A stretch of 18,781 nucleotides of DNA from contig JABZGM010000021.1 of NCBI GenBank assembly GCA_015259235.1, positions 1 through 18,781 of the forward strand, given 5' to 3'. The notes beneath the pieces were generated by a model, which was not told where the DNA came from, searched no databases, and saw only the letters and a list, made by a program, of their open reading frames with translations. Below, piece after piece: positions 8,242-15,885 of this stretch. A program made the position numbers and the translations under genes. Source of the DNA: Alloprevotella sp. (GTDB lineage: Bacteria; Bacteroidota; Bacteroidia; Bacteroidales; Bacteroidaceae). Position 1 is the stretch's first letter. Every line of letters begins with the position of its first letter.

Positions 8242-10359
8242 TTACCACTGATCTTCGGGCTCAAGTGTGCCGCTGAAGACAGAGTTGGGAACTAATTCAA
8301 AGTAGTCAGAGAAGAACTGGCTATCCGTTTGGTTCAAAGCAGACTTGAAACGGAGGTAGTAGCTCTTGCCTGGCTCGAGATATTGCACAGTGACGATGCG
8401 ACGAAGAATCACGCCCTCCTCGGTGTTGCGGAGATCGCTATCCCCCTTACCATCAGTCTTTGTGAAAAAGCGAGGTGCCTTCATCCAACCGTGGTTGCGC
8501 ATATTCTTGTCGTTTTCAGCATTGAGACTCTCATCCTTGGTATCAGCCACCCAACCAATGTTGTCGTTGCCCTGACCTTTTTGACGCATGTCGACAGGCA
8601 AACCAGCAGGACGCAAGTCGTTAGGACTTTCACCGAAGTAAATTTGACACATACCACGGAGGCTGTTGTTAGAAAGTCCCATACGGATTTCGTAAGTTCC
8701 AGCTGCAGGCACTGGAGGCAACTTCAAGACGAAGTCGTACAAACCAATTACCATCAATTCATCACCTTCGTAGTCACGCCATCCGCCACCACCTACTGCA
8801 GCAGAATGAAGATAGAGCAGACGAGTGCTTTCACTTGCATTGAGGATGTTGTTGAAATAACCTCGTGGGAAGTAAGTGTATTGGCGATTGCTGCGGCAAC
8901 CATAGGACAACAATTCAGGAAGAATGGTGGTGATGTCGAAACGAATGCGTTCGCCCCCCAAGACATCGCGAGCCGACTTATCGAGCATCAAAATCTTGTT
9001 GATGGGGAAATAGTAGCCGTTCAACGCATTGTTGTCAGCGGTCTTACCATTTACTTGATTCTCAGCTGATACCTCAACACCGCCTGCCTTCAGCTCAGCC
9101 ATCTTAGTGTAATCACTAGGATTGTAAGTAGCTACACGATTCAAATAAATTTTGTGGTCGGCTGCAGTTTGCGTAATCTTCATCAACTCAGGATTTTCAC
9201 CCACGGTGGTGTAGTAGTCGTGAATGTCGATAGAATACTTGCTCTGCTGAGGATTGTAAGCATCGCCATACTTGTAGCCCCATTCGTTATAGTGCGCAAC
9301 AAATTGGTTGAAGCCCATACGCCCCTTCAAGAAGTGGTAAGCCACAAACTTGTTGATGGCGTTCTTCTCGTTGGTCAAGTCGCCTTGTGCTTCTGTGCCA
9401 TAGGCAGCTTCTACTTTAGTACGGACAGCAGCTACAATCTCGTCTGTGTTAGAGATGGCTCCAGCAGCGCCCATAACAGGTGCAGGAATACCCCACTCTT
9501 TTGCAAAGACATCGTCGGTCTCAACGAAACCAGTGAAGCCAAAGTAGCGGTGTTGTGCTTCATTGAAACGACCTGCTACACCGTTGAAGCGGCGAGGCTC
9601 GGTTTCGTGCTCTTGAGCTTCATACTTATGATCGAGGGTTTCGACCAACTTCTTGTCCCAACCTGTAGCTCTAAGCAAAGCAGTCATGACATTCATGTTG
9701 CCAGCTTCGGCAATAAGGTCAGGCACAGCCTTGCTGGAAGGAGCGATGACAGCATCTACTTCGTGCAAGAAACCATTGCTGGTCTTGTGGTCTGTGCTGA
9801 TAATACGAGAGCTACCATTGAGTTGATAGTAAGTGTCGATGGGAGTCTTCGAGCTATCCGTGAGCTGCTTCAGGGTTATCGAACGGTTGTTCAAATCGCC
9901 TTTTGGGAAAGCACCGTTTACATAGTTACCAAAATTGGGGCTATCGTAAGCTGCTTCAGAGCCATTGTCAATGACACAACTGTAGGCAATACGTTGAGCT
10001 TGTTCCAAAGAAAGATCGTCAACCGTCTTTCCTTCCCCCAAGAGGTTGGTGATATACTTCGCCATAGCTTCGTTGGTGGGCGCAAAGATAGTGTAGTTAC
10101 CACGCGCTGCCAACACTGAGCTAAGGGGAGAAGCATTTTCCTTGCTGCCCAAGGTCACTCGCTGTAGCACCTTGTAGATGTCAGAGAACTTGGCGTTATT
10201 GCGCAGATGGTCAGTGATGGTTTCGTCCTTGCTGATGGTGAAGTTGCCCGTGTCTACTGTTTCACTGCAACTTTCCAAAGAAGCAAGTACACTGATGCCA
10301 AGTGAAGCTACGCACACATAAGTAGCGAGTTTCTTGATGCTAAAACTATACTTGTTCAT
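8242..10359 (-). CDS. FAS1 (fasciclin) domain lipoprotein 2 with C-terminal beta-rich domain
   Basis: A 705-residue predicted lipoprotein: signal segment 1-30 with lipobox LESC, lipidated Cys31. FAS1 domain 1 spans about 46-209, with H1 motif YTIFAPTNEA at 89-98 and H2 segment NGFLHEVDAVIAP at 195-207. A more divergent FAS1 domain 2 spans about 211-462, with an H1-like GFVETDDVF near 277-285 and H2 segment NGYYFPINKILM at 447-458. From about 463 to the end there is a separate beta-rich domain with alternating hydrophobic strands (AAGTYEIRMGL, GKSYYLRFK, SDYFELVPNSVF). It resembles a carbohydrate-binding-type beta-sandwich, but I cannot name its family. The gene starts 3 bp after susD1, the place of SusE/SusF-type binding proteins in classical Sus operons, so a surface-binding or adhesion role is inferred. 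An imperfect hairpin follows its stop codon. Confidence 0.92.
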   Translation of the reverse strand: MNKYSFSIKKLATYVCVASLGISVLASLESCSETVDTGNFTISKDETITDHLRNNAKFSDIYKVLQRVTLGSKENASPLSSVLAARGNYTIFAPTNEAMAKYITNLLGEGKTVDDLSLEQAQRIAYSCVIDNGSEAAYDSPNFGNYVNGAFPKGDLNNRSITLKQLTDSSKTPIDTYYQLNGSSRIISTDHKTSNGFLHEVDAVIAPSSKAVPDLIAEAGNMNVMTALLRATGWDKKLVETLDHKYEAQEHETEPRRFNGVAGRFNEAQHRYFGFTGFVETDDVFAKEWGIPAPVMGAAGAISNTDEIVAAVRTKVEAAYGTEAQGDLTNEKNAINKFVAYHFLKGRMGFNQFVAHYNEWGYKYGDAYNPQQSKYSIDIHDYYTTVGENPELMKITQTAADHKIYLNRVATYNPSDYTKMAELKAGGVEVSAENQVNGKTADNNALNGYYFPINKILMLDKSARDVLGGERIRFDITTILPELLSYGCRSNRQYTYFPRGYFNNILNASESTRLLYLHSAAVGGGGWRDYEGDELMVIGLYDFVLKLPPVPAAGTYEIRMGLSNNSLRGMCQIYFGESPNDLRPAGLPVDMRQKGQGNDNIGWVADTKDESLNAENDKNMRNHGWMKAPRFFTKTDGKGDSDLRNTEEGVILRRIVTVQYLEPGKSYYLRFKSALNQTDSQFFSDYFELVPNSVFSGTLEPEDQW

Positions 10360-10362
10360 AAC

Positions 10363-12339
10363 TTATTTACCATTATTGGTTTTAGGCATGTACTTTTCCC
10401 AAGCTGGATTTTGTATCAACTGACCTCCAGTACTGCCACCATAGTTCTTACCATTCACTTTAAGCTCGTCTACGAAGATGGGATTGTAGAGAGACCAAAT
10501 GGATTGAAGACGTGCACGAACGGCAGTGGGCAAACCAGCCCAGTCCAAACCGCCTTTTGTCTTGTTTTTAGAGTCGTAGGTAAATTCGCATTGACGAACA
10601 ATGTCGAACCAACGCTTACCTTCGCCCAAGAATTCTCTTTGACGTTCAGCTGCTACGTATCGCACAGCATCATTACCGTAATCTCTGTGACGAGCATCCC
10701 AAGCCTCATCGAATTTCTTTGCCTTTTCACCCTCTGCCACATTCTTAATGGCATCATCCTCAAACTTTGGAGCACGAATACGCAAGCTGAAATTTTCACT
10801 TCCTTCAATCAAAGTGTCAGCACCTGGGTTGTTACGACGATAAATGTCGTCAGCAAGCATGAAAGCAGTGCGCTTATTCAAACTCTTTTGCCCCTTGGCA
10901 CTTTGCACCATTACAGTATATTGCTTGAAATCCTCGGAAGTCAAACGTGCCAAAGCTTCTGCTTGAATCGTCATCACGTCAGTGAGACGATAAACGGGCC
11001 AGTGCGCATTTTGTGCACTATTGTTTCGCTTGTTATATGAAACAACTCCTTCGCGAGTATTCAGAGGATTGATGTTGCTTACCAAAGAAACGGCACCCTT
11101 AATAATAGGAGTGGTAGCGGACTTACTATTTTCTTCCAACAAACCATAGGACACCATGCGCAAGTCTGTCTTACCATACCCCTTTTCCACATCAACCTTG
11201 TCGGTGACGTTGAAGAGTCCGCTCGCAGCGACCATGGTACCAGCACTGTAACTGCCACCTCCGTCACCATAGAACTCATTAGAGATTGTGGTGTTCTTCA
11301 AATTTACACCATCAAAGTAGAGTTCAAACACGCTCTCTGCAGAGAACTGTGTACCGAACACCATGTTGTAGGCATCATCTGAAATAGCGAACTTAGAATC
11401 TGAGTTACGATACAAAGGATAACGCACATTGGCACGATAGTCAGTAGGCTTGATGTTGCTGGTCAAGAGATATTGTTGGTAATCTTCTGTAGCCTTGTCA
11501 ATCACGTACTGAGCATATTGCACAGACTTCTGCAAAAGTTCTTGTGACAGTGCATTTTCTTGTGCTACAGTAAGCTCTGCTCCATTTTCACCTTTGAGGG
11601 GGAAACCTTTAACTTTGGCATTCTTCACCAAACCAGCACGCCAGAGGTACATATCTGCCAACAAAGCGTACATACCATTTTGCCGGATGCGGCACTTGTT
11701 ATTTTGGATGTCACCATAGTTGGTGCTTGCGCGACCAAGGTTCTCTTCTACTTGTTTGATGAGGATACCCATCAAATCTGCAGCAGGTGTAGCAGGAATC
11801 TTTGAGGTACGAGCATCATGGTCGGTGTCTACAGAATGCTCAACAAAAGGCACATCACGGTAGGCACGAACTAAATAGAAATAATACAAAGCACGCAAAG
11901 CGATCATTTCGCTCTTGATGGGCGCAAAATCTCCTTCATTGAAGGAAGGATCAACCTTATCGCGAACCATGCGTGCACCATTGTCGAGAACTTCGTTGCA
12001 TAAGTTGATACCCTTGTACATGGATGCCCAGTCGAACATGCCTTTATCGGGCAGAAGCACACCATCTTGCAAATAGCGATATTCAGTCTTATCGGTCTTG
12101 TTCAACTCGACATTGTCAGAGCGGAACTCGCCCCAAGTAAGAATCTTGCTGGTGTTTTGTGTCAATTGATAATATGCAGCATTGCGCACATTTTCAACAT
12201 CGTTTTTACTCCCCCAGAATTCCTCTTTTGTGATAGAGTCGGTGGGATAGAGTGTCAAGTAATCATTACAAGACACTAACCCGCCCGCCAGCACAAGTGC
12301 GCTGGATGCAAGGAGTTTGTTGATGAAATTTCTTTTCAT
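10363..12339 (-). CDS. SusD/RagB-family surface lipoprotein 1
   Basis: A 658-residue SusD-type lipoprotein, the surface lid that binds ligand and opens over the SusC barrel. It has a lipoprotein signal with lipobox LVSC and lipidated Cys24. The mature start, CNDYLTLYPTDSITKEEFW, is classic for the family. The helical TPR-like region includes the stretch around MIALRALYYFYLVRAYRDVP, and the C-terminal SusD block includes AERQREFLGEGKRWFDIVRQ at about 563-583. It is longer than many SusD proteins (about 500-600 residues), suggesting extra loops. It lies 133 bp after SusC-like gene 1, its obvious partner. Its stop is followed by only 3 bp before the next ATG (TAA-GTT-ATG), so translation of FAS1 lipoprotein 2 is probably coupled to it. 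Family assignment is secure; the ligand is unknown. Confidence 0.96.
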   Translation of the reverse strand: MKRNFINKLLASSALVLAGGLVSCNDYLTLYPTDSITKEEFWGSKNDVENVRNAAYYQLTQNTSKILTWGEFRSDNVELNKTDKTEYRYLQDGVLLPDKGMFDWASMYKGINLCNEVLDNGARMVRDKVDPSFNEGDFAPIKSEMIALRALYYFYLVRAYRDVPFVEHSVDTDHDARTSKIPATPAADLMGILIKQVEENLGRASTNYGDIQNNKCRIRQNGMYALLADMYLWRAGLVKNAKVKGFPLKGENGAELTVAQENALSQELLQKSVQYAQYVIDKATEDYQQYLLTSNIKPTDYRANVRYPLYRNSDSKFAISDDAYNMVFGTQFSAESVFELYFDGVNLKNTTISNEFYGDGGGSYSAGTMVAASGLFNVTDKVDVEKGYGKTDLRMVSYGLLEENSKSATTPIIKGAVSLVSNINPLNTREGVVSYNKRNNSAQNAHWPVYRLTDVMTIQAEALARLTSEDFKQYTVMVQSAKGQKSLNKRTAFMLADDIYRRNNPGADTLIEGSENFSLRIRAPKFEDDAIKNVAEGEKAKKFDEAWDARHRDYGNDAVRYVAAERQREFLGEGKRWFDIVRQCEFTYDSKNKTKGGLDWAGLPTAVRARLQSIWSLYNPIFVDELKVNGKNYGGSTGGQLIQNPAWEKYMPKTNNGK

Positions 12340-12349
12340 GAGGTCTTAG

Positions 12350-12376
12350 ATAGAGAGTGACGTGAGTCAACTCTAT
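12350..12376 (-). promoter_or_regulatory. Small hairpin just upstream of the susD1 start codon
   Basis: ATAGAG at 12350-12355 pairs with CTCTAT at 12371-12376, and an inner TGAC/GTCA pair extends the stem. The structure ends 10 nt before the susD1 ATG, so it could affect ribosome access. No Shine-Dalgarno sequence is present for it to mask. A regulatory role is only a suggestion; short hairpins like this also occur by chance. Confidence 0.5.
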
Positions 12377-12400
12377 GATAAATAAGATGCTTATTGAAAT

Positions 12401-12458
12401 GCTTTCAGTAGGAGAGTGGCAAAGTGCGATTGCCTTTGCTCACTCCTACCTAGAAAGC
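12401..12458 (-). other. Long imperfect stem-loop in the susC1-susD1 spacer
   Basis: Nested pairing blocks are GCTTTC 12401-12406 with GAAAGC 12453-12458, GTAGGAG 12408-12414 with CTCCTAC 12443-12449, and GCAAAG 12419-12424 with CTTTGC 12434-12439. It begins about 14 nt after the susC1 stop in the direction of transcription and has no following T-run. Its position and size match the hairpin after susC2, though the sequences differ. Confidence 0.82.
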
Positions 12459-12472
12459 TGAGACCATTTGTG

Positions 12473-15400
12473 TTAGAAACCAAAGTTCAAGCTGAACGTG
12501 AACGAACGAGCGTTTGGAGTCTGCTGGTTGTCGATGGCAGGGCTATAGCCAGCCGCGCCGTGTTCGGGTTCAACACCTGAATACTTCGTCCAACGGAAAA
12601 GGTTGTTGGCGGAGAAGTGAATATTCAAAGCTGAAAGACCGAGCTTCTTCAGATGCTTTGCGTCTACAGAATATCCCAACTGGAGATATTGGAAACGCAA
12701 GTAGTCTGCTGCTTCAACATAACGGTCAGAAGCTAAAGCATTGAATGAGTTTCCTGCAGAAGCATTCTTCGCACGAGGAATCTCTGTCACATCGCCATTC
12801 TTACGCCAGCGCCAGTTGACAGATGCCATCTGGTTCTTGTTGGTACGCATATCTTCAGCTTGCATACGGGCAAGGTTGATCACCTTGTTACCGACGCGGA
12901 AATTGAAATTGGTCTTCAATGACCAGCGACCATAGCGGAAGTCAACACCAAAACCACCGTTGAATTTAGGATTAGAAGATCCCAGATAAACGATGTCAAG
13001 TTCGTTGATTTGACCATCATGGTTGACGTCTTCGTAGATAACGTCACCACCTTCGAAGCGATAGTTCACACCACCATAATCGAAGTACATGGGAAGAGGG
13101 TTACCAGCCTTGTCGTAGATAACATTACCGCTAGCATCACGCGCGATAGGCGCCGTTTTGCCAGTAGCGCGAGCAGTATTCACATTACCTGCAGCATCTA
13201 CATACTTATTCTTTTCTTCGTTTTGGAAGAAACCATTGTGGTCGTAGTCATAAGCATAGACTCCCTTGTAGCGGAAACCATAGATACCACCCAATGCGTG
13301 ACCGATCTGCACGCGCTTTACGAAGGTTTCGTTCTTTTTATCAAACTGACCATTCATGGAAGCCAAGACATTCTTGTCCATTTCCGTCACAACGTTCAAG
13401 TTTTGCGCCACGTTTGCACGGAGGGTCACATTGAACTTGCCGATGTTCAAGATTGGCTTCGTAGAAACAAAGAGTTCCCAACCTTCGTTTTCCATACTAC
13501 CTACGTTACCGTTGGCAATATTAGAGTAACCAGTTGATGAAGGGATGCGGATGTTTGACATGAGAAGGTCGGAAGTGTACTTCTTATAGACACTCAAGTC
13601 AAATTGGAACAAGTCGTCAAGTAAGTTCAAGTTGAAACCAAGGTTCCAAGACTTTGTCTTTTCCCAACGGATTTCAGTAAGGCGGAGGTTGTCTGGAGAG
13701 ATACCTTGTTTACCAAGATATGTACCATAAGAGCTATACTTGTTGTAAATCAAACCTTCACCGAACCAAGCATTACCCGTGACACCCCAGCTAGGACGGA
13801 ATGACAACATGCTGACGTACTTTCTCAAAGGTTTGAAGAATGTTTCGTCTGAGATGTTCCAACGACCTGATACACCAGGGAAGAAGCCCCACTTATTACC
13901 AGATCCAAACTTGGTCATACCATCAGCACGAACGGTGAAGTCTACCACATACTTGGAACCATAAGCATAGTGCAAAGTACCTGTTCCATTCATGCTTCTA
14001 TGTATACCAGTGGAAGAGCCAGTACCGGTGAGATAGCCTGGAACAGTGGGGTCGCTAATACCTCCAGAGATACCAGAGAACGATAAGTTTTGGTTGGTAG
14101 AACTACTTGTATTGATTTCGTAACGTCCCAATACTTGCAAAGAATGATTCTCGGGCAGGTGAGGACGGAACATCAAGGAGTGACGTGAAGTAAACGAGAA
14201 GTTCTTCGAGTCAGAGTTGTTGGTCAAGTCAACACCTTGTGTCCAGTTCTTGGAAGTCAACTCGTGAGGATAGTAAGAAGAGTTGGTTTCCGTGTAAGCA
14301 CTGATGTGCACTTCGGCAGTATAATTCAACTGCGTTGTCTCTTCGTCCTTCCCCAAGAACTTGTATTCCAAAGAGAATTGTGGAGTAATGGTGTAGGTAC
14401 TCAAGCGGTTCCACGCTAAATTAGCGATGGCGACAGGGTTACCATTGTCCACCATGTCACCCAAATAATAGGAGGTCAAGCCTGCGTTATTGGGTAATAG
14501 GCGATCTTTATAAGTATCACCAGCCGTAGGAGGCATAAGATAGTACTCTCCTGTATCGAAATAGCGTCCAGTCGCTTGGTCAAATTCCCAACGATTCACC
14601 GCCATGTTAGGCATTGCCTTGTATGCCTTATCTAAGATGTTACCGTTGTTACGGTTGTTCTTGGTATAAGTGAGGGAGAAATCAGAAGAGAACTTGATGC
14701 GGTCTGACACATAGTAGTCAAGCGTCAAACGAGAGGAGAAGCGATCGAGGGATTGCTTGATGATGGTACCCGTTTCGTGGTCATATCCACCAGACACACG
14801 GAAGGTCACCTTCTCACCACCACCAGAGAGGTTTACACCATAGTTCTGTTTCGTACCAAACTGCGTTACCTCTTTCACCCAATCCGTATTCTTATTATAG
14901 TTTTCATAATAAGCAGGATGACTACGCAGATAAAGCAACTCAACGATGCTAGAAGCATAGTCACTCTGTTTAGGATTGAAGTAAGCTTCCTTCAACATCA
15001 TGGAGTAGCCAGGACCATCGAGCATATTGAGCCCATTAGGCTGCCACGCACCATTGAAACGATAGCTGAAATTCACCTTCGTCTTACCGCGCTTACCGCG
15101 ACGAGTGGTAATTTCGATAACACCATTAGAACCGCGCGCACCCCAAATAGCAGTAGATGCTGCGTCCTTGAGCACCTTGATGCTCGCGATATCTTCGGGG
15201 TTTACTTGGAGGAGTGTAGCAAACTGCTCCTGGTTGTCGAGGTTATTGAGGTCGAGGGAAGAGATATCTTGTCCGTCGAGAGGATATCCATTCACCACGA
15301 TAAGCGGCTCTTGTGAGCCATTGATGGAGCTCACACCACGCAAACGCATGGAAGTACCAGAACCCAGGTTACCAGAGTTGGCTACAATGTCAAGACCTGC

Positions 15401-15874
15401 GATTTCACCTTGTAGTGCTTCACCAGCAGTAGTAAAAGAAAGACCCTCTTTGCTGTCCATATTGAGGGTTTGGGTGGCTGTAGAAACTTCCTTTGGAGGA
15501 ATTTCCAAACCATTAGAACGGACACGACGCTTAGACACAACATCCACTGTAGAGATGGTGTTGCGATCGTGCATTTCTATGCGGAAGCTAGTGCGTGCAC
15601 CAATGTTATCAATGCGTGAAGTTTGATAACCGATATAAGAAACCTCAAGACGGTTGTTGGGATTCTTAATGGTCATGGTGAAATTACCGCTCATATCGGT
15701 CTGAGTAGCCGAAACAACACGGTTACTCTTATCCTTCTCCACGACGTTAGCCATAACGATAGCACCGTCTGCCTTGCTATATACATGGCCAGAGATACGC
15801 TTTTGTTGCGCAAAGGCCGCCGTAGTGCAACACAAGGCAAGTACAATCGTTGAAGTATACTTTATGTGGTTCAT
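12473..15874 (-). CDS. SusC/RagA-family TonB-dependent outer-membrane transporter 1
   Basis: A 1133-residue, full-length SusC-type transporter that imports an oligomeric nutrient through the outer membrane using TonB energy. The signal peptide is residues 1-22, with likely cleavage at AFA/QQK. A carboxypeptidase-regulatory-like domain follows (about 25-102, from RISGHVYSKADG), then a possible TonB-box segment around 108-114 (STVDVVS). The plug spans about 133-262, with LRGVSSINGSQEPLIVVNG near 178 and KVLKDAASTAIWGARGSNG at 233-251. The rest is beta-barrel and ends in an aromatic residue (SFTFSLNFGF), as outer-membrane barrels do. A calcium-loop-like motif, DVNHDGQIN, lies at about 945-955 and is common in this family. 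The gene follows the multi-FAS1 gene by 11 bp and precedes its SusD partner by 133 bp. The start has no Shine-Dalgarno sequence, as is usual in Bacteroidota. The substrate cannot be told. Confidence 0.97.
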   Translation of the reverse strand: MNHIKYTSTIVLALCCTTAAFAQQKRISGHVYSKADGAIVMANVVEKDKSNRVVSATQTDMSGNFTMTIKNPNNRLEVSYIGYQTSRIDNIGARTSFRIEMHDRNTISTVDVVSKRRVRSNGLEIPPKEVSTATQTLNMDSKEGLSFTTAGEALQGEIAGLDIVANSGNLGSGTSMRLRGVSSINGSQEPLIVVNGYPLDGQDISSLDLNNLDNQEQFATLLQVNPEDIASIKVLKDAASTAIWGARGSNGVIEITTRRGKRGKTKVNFSYRFNGAWQPNGLNMLDGPGYSMMLKEAYFNPKQSDYASSIVELLYLRSHPAYYENYNKNTDWVKEVTQFGTKQNYGVNLSGGGEKVTFRVSGGYDHETGTIIKQSLDRFSSRLTLDYYVSDRIKFSSDFSLTYTKNNRNNGNILDKAYKAMPNMAVNRWEFDQATGRYFDTGEYYLMPPTAGDTYKDRLLPNNAGLTSYYLGDMVDNGNPVAIANLAWNRLSTYTITPQFSLEYKFLGKDEETTQLNYTAEVHISAYTETNSSYYPHELTSKNWTQGVDLTNNSDSKNFSFTSRHSLMFRPHLPENHSLQVLGRYEINTSSSTNQNLSFSGISGGISDPTVPGYLTGTGSSTGIHRSMNGTGTLHYAYGSKYVVDFTVRADGMTKFGSGNKWGFFPGVSGRWNISDETFFKPLRKYVSMLSFRPSWGVTGNAWFGEGLIYNKYSSYGTYLGKQGISPDNLRLTEIRWEKTKSWNLGFNLNLLDDLFQFDLSVYKKYTSDLLMSNIRIPSSTGYSNIANGNVGSMENEGWELFVSTKPILNIGKFNVTLRANVAQNLNVVTEMDKNVLASMNGQFDKKNETFVKRVQIGHALGGIYGFRYKGVYAYDYDHNGFFQNEEKNKYVDAAGNVNTARATGKTAPIARDASGNVIYDKAGNPLPMYFDYGGVNYRFEGGDVIYEDVNHDGQINELDIVYLGSSNPKFNGGFGVDFRYGRWSLKTNFNFRVGNKVINLARMQAEDMRTNKNQMASVNWRWRKNGDVTEIPRAKNASAGNSFNALASDRYVEAADYLRFQYLQLGYSVDAKHLKKLGLSALNIHFSANNLFRWTKYSGVEPEHGAAGYSPAIDNQQTPNARSFTFSLNFGF

Positions 15875-15885
15875 AATGGCTGAGA

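Noticed and set aside
8329..9069. Open frame of 246 codons on the plus strand
   Set aside because: It is antisense to the C-terminal half of FAS1 lipoprotein 2 and has no family signature or separate regulatory signals.
9154..10119. Open frame of 321 codons on the plus strand
   Set aside because: It is antisense to FAS1 lipoprotein 2, has no recognisable domain, and lies inside a well-supported gene; long antisense frames are common opposite genes with this codon use.
13003..13035. Dockerin or EF-hand domain in SusC-like transporter 1
   Set aside because: A single DxNxDGxIN loop is common in SusC C-terminal regions; a dockerin needs two repeats, and only one is present. The same applies to the loop in transporter 2.
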